Counted from the stretch's first letter, positions 1 through 8,515 are shown. The stretch: 64,000 nt of DNA from Fusibacter sp963666805 (GCA_963666805.2 CAXXWR010000006.1:1178001-1242000), one strand, 5' to 3'. Numbers and translations: made by a program. The notes: generated from the letters alone by a model not told the origin.

Positions 1-768
1 ATGAATATAGCAAAGGGACAAGGCGTTTCAACCTTTATAGTGGGACATGTTACCAAGAGTGGTACGATTGCTGGTCCAAAGATATTAGAACATATGGTTG
101 ATACGGTTCTTTATTTTGAAGGGGAGCGGCACAATGTATTTAGAATTTTAAGAGCTGTTAAAAATCGTTTTGGTTCAACCAACGAGATTGGAATTTTTGA
201 AATGACTAACCGTGGTCTAATTGAAGTGGATAACCCGTCTAAAATATTTCTCTCTAATCATTTAGAAGCCTCAGCAGGATCGGTCATTGTTCCTACTTTA
301 GAGGGGACGAGAACTGTTTTGGTAGAAATGCAATGTTTGGCCTCTCAAACCAATTTTAATATGGCACGGCGTATGGCTATTGGTATTGACTATAATAAGC
401 TGATTTTACTGACAGCAGTATTAGAAAAGAAAGTAGGCATGTCTCTTTATAACCAAGATATCTATTTAAATGTGGTGGGTGGTATGAGTATTGATGAGCC
501 AGCAGCGGATCTTGCTGTTATAATGGCAATCGCTTCAAGTTTTAGAGATATAATTATTCCCAACGACATGATTGTTTTTGGCGAAGTGGGCTTAACAGGC
601 GAAATCAGGACGGTTAATCAAGCACAACAGAGGATTAACGAAGGGGCTAAGATGGGCTTTAAAAAGGCGATTATCCCTCATGGTAATTTAGAGGGACTTA
701 CGAGACCTGAAGGATTTCAAGTGATTGGTATGAAACATGTAGATGATGTTTTTAAATACTTCTTCTAG
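1..768 (+). CDS. radA: DNA repair protein RadA/Sms, 3' part (cut by window edge)
   Basis: RadA is a RecA-like ATPase that processes recombination intermediates and promotes branch migration. Only the last 255 residues are in the window and the first in-frame Met is internal, so the real start lies upstream. The RadA-specific KNRFG motif is visible at residues 54-58 of the fragment, after the end of the RecA core (GHVTKSG, LEHMVDTVLYFEG). Residues from about 100 onward match the Lon-protease-like C-terminal domain (PAADLAVIMAIASS, GEVGLTGEIRTV). In many Clostridia disA follows radA; here the next gene is a convergent one and no disA is present. Identification is secure; only the 5' end is missing. 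Confidence 0.96.
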   Translation: MNIAKGQGVSTFIVGHVTKSGTIAGPKILEHMVDTVLYFEGERHNVFRILRAVKNRFGSTNEIGIFEMTNRGLIEVDNPSKIFLSNHLEASAGSVIVPTLEGTRTVLVEMQCLASQTNFNMARRMAIGIDYNKLILLTAVLEKKVGMSLYNQDIYLNVVGGMSIDEPAADLAVIMAIASSFRDIIIPNDMIVFGEVGLTGEIRTVNQAQQRINEGAKMGFKKAIIPHGNLEGLTRPEGFQVIGMKHVDDVFKYFF

Positions 769-786
769 AAAAATGACAAATTAAAA

Positions 787-841
787 AAAATCCTGTTTTC
801 AATCGTCGTAAAAGTGATTAGACGTGAGAAAACAGGATTTT
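787..841. terminator. Bidirectional intrinsic terminator between radA and the convergent gene
   Basis: A perfect 14-bp inverted repeat (AAAATCCTGTTTTC at 787-800, GAAAACAGGATTTT at 828-841) lies between two convergent stop codons. On the minus strand the stem runs into eight T residues, so it best serves the reverse gene; on the plus strand the T run is only four long. Confidence 0.8.
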
Positions 842-864
842 ATAAGTATTTGACTGGATAACGC

Positions 865-1260
865 CTAATATAAACTATATTTACCCAGTGTTTTAATCTT
901 GTTATATTCTTTGAGGATAATATCGTATCGGTTGAGATCAAGAATATTACAGAGGGCTGCTGTATAGAATTCTAAATTGCCCAGTTCTTCTTCAACAAAT
1001 TCTCTACAAGTAGGACAAAGCTCCCCTTTAATATGTTCAGCGCGGTAAATTTTTAAATCTTCATAAGACGCATTTTCCGGAGGAAGTTGTTTACTTGTAT
1101 CAAGTGACAAACAGCCGCAAGACGTAATGGCTTTAATAGTAGCCCGATTAACTTTAGCTGAAGACTCATCAATTTTGCTCAAAATATCAAGTAGACTGCC
1201 ATGACGTATTAAGACTTCATCTACTTTTTCTTGAAATTCATCGTATATTACATCTTTCAT
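865..1260 (-). CDS. Conserved clostridial cysteine-containing protein (DUF1573-like)
   Basis: I recognise this as a small protein commonly found beside radA/carD in Clostridia and often labelled DUF1573; no function is established. From the chosen ATG at 1260 it has 131 residues. It contains a TSCGC segment and a later CPTC pair, so four cysteines could form a metal site, and the C-terminal end reads EYNKIKTLGKYSL. The start at 1260 is preferred over the upstream Met at 1323 because GGGAGG sits just upstream of it and the extra 21 residues look non-coding. No membrane segment is visible. The function is unknown; the DUF name is from memory. Confidence 0.75.
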   Translation of the reverse strand: MKDVIYDEFQEKVDEVLIRHGSLLDILSKIDESSAKVNRATIKAITSCGCLSLDTSKQLPPENASYEDLKIYRAEHIKGELCPTCREFVEEELGNLEFYTAALCNILDLNRYDIILKEYNKIKTLGKYSLY

Positions 1261-1391
1261 ATTTGCCTCCCATGTATTTAACAATATCACTATATATTTA
1301 CATTTATTTGTTACTGTTTTCATTGTATCACACTTAAAATTAAAGATAAATGATGTATAAAAAAAAAAAAATTAACTGGCCAACAAAAGTG

Positions 1392-1458
1392 TTGACAACG
1401 GTTCTATCAAATAGTAAAATATAGGTTTGTTGAAAAAGCCTAAAAAATGTTGTATAAT
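1392..1458 (+). promoter_or_regulatory. Tandem sigma-A promoters of carD
   Basis: Two good promoters lie in tandem. The first is TTGACA (1392-1397), 17 bp, TAAAAT (1415-1420). The second is TTGAAA (1430-1435), 17 bp, TATAAT (1453-1458), ending 30 bp before the carD start codon. Confidence 0.75.
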
Positions 1459-1488
1459 AGTATTAACATTACTGCATGGAGGTAGATT

Positions 1489-1971
1489 ATGTTCAAAGTC
1501 GGTGATAAAGTGGTATACCCTATGCATGGCGCAGGGATTATTGAAGGTATTGAAAGAAAAGAGTTATTGGGTGAAACAAAGAATTTCTATGTTTTAAAAT
1601 TACCAATCAAAAACATGAAAGTAATGTTGCCTATTGATAACGCTGAAAAACTTGGCGTTAGAGAAGTGGTGGACAAGGGGACATTCAACGAAGTGATTGT
1701 AACCTTATCCCAAGATATGAGCAAGATGCCTGACAATTGGAACAGAAGGTACAGAGCTAATCTTGAACGTGTCAAAACAGGTGACATTTTCGAAGTGGCA
1801 TCAGTAGTCAGAAATTTGGAAATCTTAGATCGTGAAAAAGGATTATCAACTGGTGAAAGAAAGATGCTCAATAATTCGAAACAAATTTTAGTGAGTGAAT
1901 TAATACTATCGAGAGATTTAAACGAAGAAGAAGCAGTAAAATTAGTTAACACTACAATCGGCAGTCATTAG
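1489..1971 (+). CDS. carD: CarD family transcriptional regulator
   Basis: CarD/CdnL proteins bind the RNA polymerase beta subunit and stabilise open promoter complexes, notably at rRNA promoters. The 160-residue product begins with the polymerase-interacting Tudor-like fold (FKVGDKVVYPMHGAGIIEGI, residues 2-21), followed by the basic helical C-terminal region expected to touch the promoter bubble (about 75-155). Length matches the family. The ATG at 1489 follows GGAGGT with normal spacing. It has its own tandem promoters and a strong terminator, so it is probably monocistronic. It sits in the usual clostridial position before the PIN/TRAM protein and ispD. Confidence 0.93.
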   Translation: MFKVGDKVVYPMHGAGIIEGIERKELLGETKNFYVLKLPIKNMKVMLPIDNAEKLGVREVVDKGTFNEVIVTLSQDMSKMPDNWNRRYRANLERVKTGDIFEVASVVRNLEILDREKGLSTGERKMLNNSKQILVSELILSRDLNEEEAVKLVNTTIGSH

Positions 1972-1987
1972 GTGTCATTTATTATTT

Positions 1988-2036
1988 AAGGCATCAAATT
2001 AGCGAGGTCATCCCTCGTTTTTTTGATGCCTTTTTT
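1988..2036 (+). terminator. Intrinsic terminator of carD
   Basis: AAGGCATCAAA (1988-1998) pairs with TTTGATGCCTT (2022-2032). An inner GCGAGG/CCTCG stem lies between, and a T-rich tail follows. Confidence 0.85.
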
Positions 2037-2118
2037 GGTGTCTTTTATTAAGTTATGAGGTCAACTGATAACGTTCTATGAATATTTAATGAATTTTTAT
2101 GGTTTTTTTCTGTTAAAG

Positions 2119-2147
2119 TTTGACATTCTTCCTAGCTGTGTTAAAAT
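2119..2147 (+). promoter_or_regulatory. Sigma-A promoter of the PIN/TRAM gene
   Basis: TTGACA (2119-2124), 17 bp, TAAAAT (2142-2147), about 57 bp upstream of the start codon. Confidence 0.7.
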
Positions 2148-2204
2148 CAAAATAATTATAGGAATATTCATATTCAATGTATGAATATGAAGGGAGGCTG
2201 TAGG

Positions 2205-3332
2205 ATGGTAGAAAAGATTATCAAGTATATCATTACCTTTGTTGGATTCTGCATTGGTATTGTCTTTGGAATCTATTTTATTCAAATGTTAAATGCGAAC
2301 GGCATTATTAATTTAGAGAGTGCACTTTATTATGTTTTGAGCCCTGCTTTATTTGGAATTATTTTTGCAATTATTACTTATTTTATATCTAAGCTCATGA
2401 TTAAACTTGGTAAAGCTTTAGCACAATATACGCAGGTTGAACTGGAAAAAATACCGCCTCAGGAATTGATTTTTCAATCAGCTGGATTGGTTTTAGGCCT
2501 GTTGGTGGCTTTTTTAGTGAGTGAATTATACGAGATTATTCCTATTCCAGTTGTTGCAAATGCGCTTAAAATTGTAACGTTTATTTTCTTGGGCTATTTA
2601 GGGATTATTTTAGCACAAAAGAATTTCAAAGATTCTGTAAAAATTCAAGACTGGATGAAACGATTAGTGACACCGAGTGCCCCTAAAACAGCTGCTAAGG
2701 CGAAAGTAGAAGCAGATGCAGAGGGAGAGTATCAAGGGGGAAGACCTAAAATATTAGATACAAGTGTCATTATTGATGGTCGGATTTCAGATATTTGTAA
2801 AACGGGATTTGTGGAAGGTCCAATTGTCATTCCAGAATTTGTATTAAAAGAGCTTAGACATATTGCAGATTCATCGGATGATCTAAAGAGAACACGTGGT
2901 AGACGTGGGCTTGACCGTTTAAAAGTGCTTCAACAAGAAGTTCCTATTGAAGTTAAAATAACAGATGAAGATTTTGAAGAAGTTTCAGAAGTTGACGTTA
3001 AACTCATTAAATTAGCGCAAAAATATAAGGGATGTTTGGTCACTACTGATTATAATCTTAATAAGGTTGCGACGCTTCAAGATATTCCAATTCTTAATAT
3101 CAATGAATTGGCAAATGCTATTAAACCTGTGGTTTTACCTGGAGAAGAAATGACAGTACAAGTTATTAAAGAAGGGAAAGAACACAGTCAAGGTGTGGGC
3201 TATTTAGATGATGGAACGATGATTGTTGTTGAAGATGGTCGTCACCAAATTAATAAAACCATTAGAGTAGAAGTGACCAGCGTCTTACAGACTGCTGCAG
3301 GTCGTATGATTTTTGCCAAACAAGTCAAATAA
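2205..3332 (+). CDS. Membrane-anchored PIN/TRAM domain protein (YacL family)
   Basis: The 375-residue protein has about four N-terminal membrane helices (residues 5-140), then a charged linker. A PIN ribonuclease-like domain follows (about 175-290; RPKILDTSVIIDGRISDI, with acidic residues of the nuclease pocket and LVTTDYNLNKVA). It ends with a TRAM RNA-binding domain. This is the arrangement of Bacillus YacL, whose substrate is not firmly known. The ATG at 2205 is chosen because AGGGAGG (2191-2197) precedes it at good spacing; the upstream ATG at 2181 overlaps that site. It has its own promoter and a terminator before ispD. Confidence 0.9.
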   Translation: MVEKIIKYIITFVGFCIGIVFGIYFIQMLNANGIINLESALYYVLSPALFGIIFAIITYFISKLMIKLGKALAQYTQVELEKIPPQELIFQSAGLVLGLLVAFLVSELYEIIPIPVVANALKIVTFIFLGYLGIILAQKNFKDSVKIQDWMKRLVTPSAPKTAAKAKVEADAEGEYQGGRPKILDTSVIIDGRISDICKTGFVEGPIVIPEFVLKELRHIADSSDDLKRTRGRRGLDRLKVLQQEVPIEVKITDEDFEEVSEVDVKLIKLAQKYKGCLVTTDYNLNKVATLQDIPILNINELANAIKPVVLPGEEMTVQVIKEGKEHSQGVGYLDDGTMIVVEDGRHQINKTIRVEVTSVLQTAAGRMIFAKQVK

Positions 3333-3336
3333 GAAT

Positions 3337-3366
3337 TAAAAAACTGCTGAAAAGCAGTTTTTTTTA
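3337..3366 (+). terminator. Intrinsic terminator of the PIN/TRAM gene
   Basis: AAACTGCT (3341-3348), a four-base loop, AGCAGTTT (3353-3360), then a run of T to 3365. Confidence 0.85.
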
Positions 3367-3378
3367 TGTGCAAAAGAT

Positions 3379-3481
3379 TGGTATAATGAAAGAAGGGTGA
3401 CAGGCATGAGACATCACCCCATTATAAAAAATAAACATGATGGAGATAAGGGAAAAGCATCCCTAGGATAAAGGAGTAGAG
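3379..3481 (+). promoter_or_regulatory. Extended -10 promoter and structured leader of ispDF
   Basis: TGGTATAAT (3379-3387) is an extended -10 element. The roughly 90-nt leader holds two hairpins: GGGTGA (3395-3400) with TCACCC (3414-3419), and AGGG with CCCT around 3449-3464, just before the ribosome binding site AAAGGAG. It does not match a riboswitch class I know. Confidence 0.5.
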
Positions 3482-4198
3482 ATGGTTGATGGAAAACGGG
3501 TAGGGGTCATTGTGCCAGCAGCGGGAATTGGGTCTAGGATGCAGTCTAAAGAAAAGAAACAATTTATGCTATTAGAAGGGCAACCTGTTATTTATTGGAC
3601 ACTTAAGGGCTTATTGAAAGCCCCTGTAGTGGATGAGCTAATCATTGTAGTGGGGCAAATGGAAACGGAAAGAATGACAGCCTACTTGCAAGAATGGATG
3701 GAAATTTTGGATTCACAAGTGCCTTATAAGGTAGTTGTGGGTGGTGACACCAGACAAGATTCTGTTTTTTGTGGCCTAAAAGCAATAAGTCCACAGACAG
3801 AATATGTGGCAATTCATGATGCCGTAAGACCTTTTGTTGACGGGAGATGGATTGAAGAAATGATTCATCTTATGATGGCTGAATCCTATTCAGCGTGTAC
3901 AGTGGGACAACCCATTTATGACACCATTAAACGCGTCGACTCATCTGCCTGTATTATTGATACAGTAGATAGGCAAACTTTGATGAGTGTTCAAACCCCT
4001 CAGGTTTTTAGCTATCAAATGCTCTATAAGGCACATGTAAAGGCGTGTGAAGAGGGGCGAATGGGAACAGATGATACGCATTTACTCAGTGAGTTGGGTG
4101 AGCGGGTTAAAATTGTGAATAAGGGTAAGCATAATATAAAGATAACAACACCTTATGAGTGGGAGATGGCCCAAATTTTATTAAAGATAGAAGAATAG
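3482..4198 (+). CDS. ispD: 2-C-methyl-D-erythritol 4-phosphate cytidylyltransferase
   Basis: IspD joins CTP to methylerythritol phosphate in the non-mevalonate route to isoprenoids. The N-terminal nucleotide-binding loop reads VPAAGIGSRM (about residues 11-20) with the KEKKQF segment after it. GGDTRQDSVFCGL and HDAVRPF are further family motifs, and TPQVF lies near the C-terminal part. At 238 residues it is a normal single-domain IspD, not fused to IspF. The ATG follows AAAGGAG. The ispF gene lies 27 bp downstream, so the two are surely co-transcribed from the promoter near 3380. Confidence 0.96.
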   Translation: MVDGKRVGVIVPAAGIGSRMQSKEKKQFMLLEGQPVIYWTLKGLLKAPVVDELIIVVGQMETERMTAYLQEWMEILDSQVPYKVVVGGDTRQDSVFCGLKAISPQTEYVAIHDAVRPFVDGRWIEEMIHLMMAESYSACTVGQPIYDTIKRVDSSACIIDTVDRQTLMSVQTPQVFSYQMLYKAHVKACEEGRMGTDDTHLLSELGERVKIVNKGKHNIKITTPYEWEMAQILLKIEE

Positions 4199-4225
4199 GC
4201 ATGTCAAAAAAAATAGGAGGTTATT

Positions 4226-4702
4226 ATGAAGATAGGAATAGGTTATGATGTACATCAACTCAGACCTGAACGTGATTTAATCATAGGGGGGGTTAAAATT
4301 CCTTGTGAAAAGGGTCTTTATGGACATTCTGACGCGGACGTCCTCTTACATGCCATTATGGATGCCCTATTGGGCGCTATGGGACTCGGTGATATTGGAA
4401 AACATTTTCCAGATACAGAAGGCATTTATAAGGATATATCAAGTTTAATTCTCTTGGATAAAGTGAACCAACAAATGATTAAAAAAGGATATAAAATTGG
4501 AAATGTTGATGCTGTTATTGCAGCTCAAAAACCTAAAATGGCGCCTTATATAGAAGAGATGAGAAGTCATATTGCTAAACATTTAGACTGTGATATTTCT
4601 TGTATTAATGTAAAAGCGACGACGACAGAACATCTAGGTTTTGAAGGTAGGGGAGAAGGTATTTCTGCACAAGCAGTAGTCCTTATTGTACCTGTTGATT
4701 AA
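4226..4702 (+). CDS. ispF: 2-C-methyl-D-erythritol 2,4-cyclodiphosphate synthase
   Basis: IspF closes the cyclodiphosphate ring two steps after IspD in the same pathway. The 158-residue protein shows the metal ligands in GYDVHQL (residues 6-12) and the HSDADVLLHAIMDALLGA stretch. GDIGKHFPDT and the C-terminal KATTTEHLGFEGRGEGI follow, all classic for this trimeric enzyme. AGGAGG precedes the ATG. It forms a two-gene operon with ispD; a reverse-strand gene follows, so transcription must stop or converge near 4710-4740. Confidence 0.97.
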   Translation: MKIGIGYDVHQLRPERDLIIGGVKIPCEKGLYGHSDADVLLHAIMDALLGAMGLGDIGKHFPDTEGIYKDISSLILLDKVNQQMIKKGYKIGNVDAVIAAQKPKMAPYIEEMRSHIAKHLDCDISCINVKATTTEHLGFEGRGEGISAQAVVLIVPVD

Positions 4703-4737
4703 GGCTGTTAGAGTATAAGATTCAAGGTGTTTAGGCC

Positions 4738-5088
4738 TCATTTGATTAAAGGACTATAGTAAGACAGTGCAGATAAACCCATCAAAATGGCAGCTGAAAT
4801 AACCATTTTTAGAAAAGCAACCATGGATTCTTTCTCAGTAATGCGGGTACGGTCATCTTTTTCAAATTCATCACGGTTACGACCAATAGCAATAAATTTT
4901 AAAATACGACGGTCTTGAGAACGATGGGCGTTGGCAGCTAGCCCAGAGGCAATAAAGAGAATACTGGCAATGACAATAAAACCACCTTCAAGATTTAAAA
5001 AAGGTAATAAACTGAGGACGACGGACAAGATTGTACCAATGATAATGAGTTTGAGGACATCTTTGATATTTTTTTGATTAGAAGCCAT
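4738..5088 (-). CDS. Small membrane protein of unknown function
   Basis: I do not recognise this 116-residue protein. It has two hydrophobic helices close to the N terminus (roughly residues 10-28 and 34-52). A charged cytoplasmic stretch rich in Arg, Asp and Glu (about 55-88) follows, then a third helix near the C terminus. The start at 5088 is preferred because GGAG precedes it at normal distance on the minus strand; an in-frame Met 24 bp upstream would overlap that site. It has its own minus-strand promoter and faces ispF convergently. A role cannot be deduced from context. Confidence 0.7.
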   Translation of the reverse strand: MASNQKNIKDVLKLIIIGTILSVVLSLLPFLNLEGGFIVIASILFIASGLAANAHRSQDRRILKFIAIGRNRDEFEKDDRTRITEKESMVAFLKMVISAAILMGLSALSYYSPLIK

Positions 5089-5120
5089 GAGGCATTCTCC
5101 TTTCTCTTTCATTACTATTT

Positions 5121-5149
5121 ATTGTAGAATGTATATTGAAGGGCGTCAA
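5121..5149 (-). promoter_or_regulatory. Minus-strand sigma-A promoter of the small membrane protein
   Basis: Read on the minus strand: TTGACG (5149-5144), 17 bp, TACAAT (5126-5121), about 33 bp before the start codon. Confidence 0.65.
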
Positions 5150-5190
5150 GTTCATGAACAAATGGTAATAACCTAATAAGGAGGCAGACG

Positions 5191-5448
5191 ATGAGTCAAA
5201 ATTATAAGTTTTTTCAAAATAGAGCTTGCGAATATTTTCCGTGTCATAAAGGTGTAGATGAAGAGGAATTTAATTGCTTGTTCTGCTATTGCCCACTCTA
5301 TATGCTCAAAGATGAATGTGGTGGAAATTACGCCATTAAAAATGGGGTAAAAGATTGTTCAGGATGCACCAAGCCGCATGATAAAAACAGCTATGACCAT
5401 GTGATGAGCAAAATCAAGACGGTTATTGAAAGAGGGTCTGATTTTTAG
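5191..5448 (+). CDS. Cysteine-rich small domain protein
   Basis: This 85-residue protein belongs to the family called cysteine-rich small domain, a probable zinc-binding fold of unknown function in anaerobes. Eight cysteines are visible at residues 13, 18, 29, 32, 34, 43, 56 and 59, arranged as C-x4-C, CLFCYC, then C and CSGC, followed by TKPHDKNSYDHV, a conserved tail in this family. It is preceded by AAGGAGG and lies 31 bp before gltX, so the two are likely co-transcribed. The family is sometimes found near cobalamin genes, but nothing here points that way. Confidence 0.85.
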   Translation: MSQNYKFFQNRACEYFPCHKGVDEEEFNCLFCYCPLYMLKDECGGNYAIKNGVKDCSGCTKPHDKNSYDHVMSKIKTVIERGSDF

Positions 5449-5479
5449 TATAATAGGCGAATGAATAGGAGGCGTTAAA

Positions 5480-6967
5480 ATGGACGTGAGAGTTAGATTT
5501 GCACCAAGTCCTACAGGATATGTGCATATTGGTGGGCTTAGAACCGCTTTATATAATTATTTGTATGCAAAACAACAAGATGGTAAATATATTTTAAGGA
5601 TTGAAGATACAGATCGTACAAGACTTGTGGAAGATGCCATTGAAGGTATGATTAAATCCATGTCATGGGCGAATGTTCTTCATGATGAAGGTCCTTTCTT
5701 AAATGAAGAGGGTCAAATCAAAGAGAAGGGTGATTTTGGTCCTTATGTTCAGTCTAATCGTTTGGATCTCTACCAAAAACATGCTGAAGAATTAATTGAA
5801 AAAGGCCATGCTTATTATTGTTTTTGTTCAAAAGACCGCTTAGATCATGTAAGAGAAGAGCAAAAGGCAGCGGGCAAAACCCCTAAGTATGATGGACATT
5901 GCCGCCATTTATCAGCTGAAGAAGTAGCTGATAAGCTTAAAAAGGGTGAAGAACATGTTGTAAGATTAAAATTGCCTGAAAACCGAGTTATTGAATTTGA
6001 AGATTTAATCAAAGGGAAAATTTCGGTTAATACCAATGATTTAGATGATCAAGTGTTAATGAAAACAGATGGTTTTCCAACCTACCATATGGCTGTTATT
6101 GTCGATGACCATTACATGGGAATTTCACACGTAGTAAGAGGTGATGAATGGCTCATTTCAACGCCTAAACATATTTATACCTATGAAGCTTTTGGATGGG
6201 AAGCCCCACAATTTGTCCACTTACCAGTTATTTTGAGTCAATCTAAGAAGAAACTCAGTAAACGTGAAGGCGATGTAGCGGTTGAAGATTTTAGAAAAAA
6301 AGGTTATTTGCCAGAAGCGTTAATTAATTATATTGCCCTTGTAGGGTGGTCGCCAGAAGATGGTGAAGAAATCATGTCAATGGAAGAACTCATTGAAAAA
6401 TTTTCATTTGATAGAGTATCTAAATCAAGTGGTGTCTTTGATGTTGATAAATTGAATTGGGTCAATAATCACTATATTAAAAATTATGATTTAGACGCTT
6501 TAACACAATTGTGTATTCCTTATTTTGTAGCCTGTCATTTTGTAACTGAAGAAGAAGCTCAAACACGATATGAATGGTTAAAACAAATCGTTTCTGTGTT
6601 AAGAGAACGGTTAAATAAACTCAATGAAATTGGAGATTACCTTGATTTATTTACAGTGAATGACTTTGAACTGGAAGATACAGAAGCGGAAGAAATGATT
6701 AAACTGGAACATGTGTCTACACTTTTAGATGTTTTAGAAGAAAAGGTTAAGGCTGAAGAAACAATTACATCAGCGACTGTTAAAAGTATTTTGAAATCAA
6801 TTCAAAAAGAACATGGGATTAAAGGTAAAAATCTGTATATGCCAGTTAGAGTTGCCATTACAGGTCAAGTCCATGGACCGGATATTGCATTAGTAATGGA
6901 AATTATAGGGAAAGATAATATATTAGAACGGATTCAAAATACAAGACAAAAACATTTAGTGAAATAG
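5480..6967 (+). CDS. gltX: Glutamate--tRNA ligase
   Basis: A class I aminoacyl-tRNA synthetase that charges tRNA-Glu, and in most Firmicutes also tRNA-Gln, whose glutamate is then amidated. The 495-residue protein has the ATP-binding HIGH-type signature as HIGG (residues 17-20) in FAPSPTGYVHIGG. The second signature is KLSKR within QSKKKLSKREGDV (about 260). A CFCSK segment sits where zinc-binding versions place their cysteines. The C-terminal helical anticodon-binding domain is complete. AGGAGG precedes the ATG. The terminator stem overlaps the stop codon. Confidence 0.97.
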   Translation: MDVRVRFAPSPTGYVHIGGLRTALYNYLYAKQQDGKYILRIEDTDRTRLVEDAIEGMIKSMSWANVLHDEGPFLNEEGQIKEKGDFGPYVQSNRLDLYQKHAEELIEKGHAYYCFCSKDRLDHVREEQKAAGKTPKYDGHCRHLSAEEVADKLKKGEEHVVRLKLPENRVIEFEDLIKGKISVNTNDLDDQVLMKTDGFPTYHMAVIVDDHYMGISHVVRGDEWLISTPKHIYTYEAFGWEAPQFVHLPVILSQSKKKLSKREGDVAVEDFRKKGYLPEALINYIALVGWSPEDGEEIMSMEELIEKFSFDRVSKSSGVFDVDKLNWVNNHYIKNYDLDALTQLCIPYFVACHFVTEEEAQTRYEWLKQIVSVLRERLNKLNEIGDYLDLFTVNDFELEDTEAEEMIKLEHVSTLLDVLEEKVKAEETITSATVKSILKSIQKEHGIKGKNLYMPVRVAITGQVHGPDIALVMEIIGKDNILERIQNTRQKHLVK

Positions 6968-6991
6968 CTGATTTAATCAGCTATTTTTTTT
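6963..6991 (+). terminator. Intrinsic terminator of gltX
   Basis: AATAGCTGAT (6963-6972), a three-base loop, ATCAGCTATT (6976-6985) and eight T. The stem begins inside the gltX stop region. Confidence 0.9.
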
Positions 6992-7126
6992 AAAATGACG
7001 TTAACATGAATAAACAAATCCCAAAGCGGGTATGGATTCTAGAGGATAACTTTAAGGGGAAGAGAGCTCTTTATTTTTTGGGGAAAATAGAGAAAAAAAC
7101 ATTATAGAAGCGTCTGGGGTGTAAAT

Positions 7127-8392
7127 ATGGTACAGGATATTATTAATGAAATCGTTGGAACATCGATGGAACTATCGGTATTTTTTATTGTCTTTTATGT
7201 ATTGTTTGACATGAAAAAGAACCGTTTATTTTCTTATATTATTTTATATTTATCTCTGATTACATTAGTCGTTATCTCTAATCATTTTATAGGGGGATAT
7301 GGGGCTTTTATTTATATTTTTGCGACCATTTTTTCAATTAAAGTTTATACGAAGGAAAACTTTTTTAAAGTATTACTTATTTTTGTCTTTACCATGATTC
7401 CAATGTTGATTATCGAAGTGGCACTTTTAGGGACGGTCGGAATGCTTATTGCCAATGATTTTATCAAGTCCGGTGTGATTCTTTTGATAGCGAATATCTT
7501 GGTCGCTTTATTGATTAAGCGATTTAAAGGACGTTTTATTGAAACGATTGAGCGTTATGAAAGTAATTTTTTTAACTATGTAGCGATTAATGTCTTTATT
7601 TACGGTTTTGTATTTAAGTTGATTTGGGATTATAACGAAGACATCATTACCAATAATTATTTGTCCTTTGGGATTGTTATGGTAATGTTGCTTGTTGTCA
7701 ACTATTTTGTCTATAGAGAAGTAAGTGCGATTATTAGGAAAAGTAAAGCACTGGAATTACAAGAAGGTATGAGAGAAACTTTGGATTTAATGGTCTCAGA
7801 CATCAAGTCAAGACAACATGAGTATAAAAACACCTTAACGACGATTCAAGGGATACTTGATACAAGTACTCCTGAAGAAGCGGCGGACCAAATTGGTGAA
7901 TTTCTAAACGATATTTATAAAACAGATGGTGTAGATACAGAACTGCTCAATATAGATCGAGGGATTGTGAAGGCGGTACTCTTTATGAAGGCTAATGAAG
8001 CCAAGGATAGGGGCGTTCTTTTTCACTTTTCAATTGATGCGGCTTTTAATGAAGCTAAAATTTTAGATTTTGAGCTTTCAACGTTAATTAATAATTTGCT
8101 TAATAATGCTTTTGAAGCCGTGGAAAAATTGCCTGATAGACATGTGGAATTTCAAATGGGTTTTGACAAGGAGGAAGATGTTTTTTATATGCGCACGAAA
8201 AACGCCGGATCTAATATCAATCCAGCGCTTTTGAATCGTTTAACTGAAAAACAATTTTCAACTAAAGAAAATAGTCAAAAGAATCATGGCTATGGTTTAT
8301 GGAATATAAACCAGATTGCCAAAAGAAATCAAGGTCAGTTAACCATTACTTTAGAAGAAGATGACATTGTTTTCTGTGCCACCTTTAAATAA
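7127..8392 (+). CDS. AgrC-like sensor histidine kinase (GHKL family)
   Basis: The 421-residue protein has about six membrane helices (residues 1-205) and then a cytoplasmic kinase of the HPK10/AgrC class. The phospho-acceptor box reads SRQHEYKN, with His231. The ATP-binding N box is INNLLNNAFEAVE and the G box is NHGYGLWNINQIAKRNQG. AgrC proteins detect cyclic peptide signals made by AgrB and AgrD, whose genes lie immediately downstream on the opposite strand. The ribosome binding site (GGGGTG) is only moderate. No AgrA-type response regulator with a receiver domain is in the window, so the phosphorylation partner is unknown. Confidence 0.88.
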   Translation: MVQDIINEIVGTSMELSVFFIVFYVLFDMKKNRLFSYIILYLSLITLVVISNHFIGGYGAFIYIFATIFSIKVYTKENFFKVLLIFVFTMIPMLIIEVALLGTVGMLIANDFIKSGVILLIANILVALLIKRFKGRFIETIERYESNFFNYVAINVFIYGFVFKLIWDYNEDIITNNYLSFGIVMVMLLVVNYFVYREVSAIIRKSKALELQEGMRETLDLMVSDIKSRQHEYKNTLTTIQGILDTSTPEEAADQIGEFLNDIYKTDGVDTELLNIDRGIVKAVLFMKANEAKDRGVLFHFSIDAAFNEAKILDFELSTLINNLLNNAFEAVEKLPDRHVEFQMGFDKEEDVFYMRTKNAGSNINPALLNRLTEKQFSTKENSQKNHGYGLWNINQIAKRNQGQLTITLEEDDIVFCATFK

Positions 8393-8395
8393 TTC

Positions 8396-8515
8396 TTATT
8401 TTTGAGGGGGTTCAGGTTCACCCAAGAATAAAAAAGATGCTGAAGTAACAATGACAGCTGCCATAGCAACAAGTGCAGTTCCTGCAAAGTTAAAGATGCT
8501 TTTGTTTAATTTCAT
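8396..8515 (-). CDS. agrD: AgrD-like cyclic lactone autoinducer precursor peptide
   Basis: This 39-codon gene is shorter than usual gene-calling limits. The peptide starts MKLNKSIFNFAG, an amphipathic leader, then a hydrophobic stretch (residues 13-24), then TSASFLFL and the acidic tail GEPEPPQK. The tail matches the EPxxP region that follows the ring in AgrD proteins. Ser27 with the next four residues (SFLFL) occupies the position of the five-residue ring, so the product should be an ester-linked lactone, not a thiolactone; Ser25 is an alternative. GGAGG precedes the ATG, and the gene overlaps the last 26 bases of agrB. It ends three bases from the agrC stop. Confidence 0.85.
   Translation of the reverse strand: MKLNKSIFNFAGTALVAMAAVIVTSASFLFLGEPEPPQK

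Noticed and set aside
8393..8430. Terminator between agrC and agrD
   Set aside because: Only a weak GGGT/ACCC hairpin is present, lying inside agrD and without a T run on either strand.
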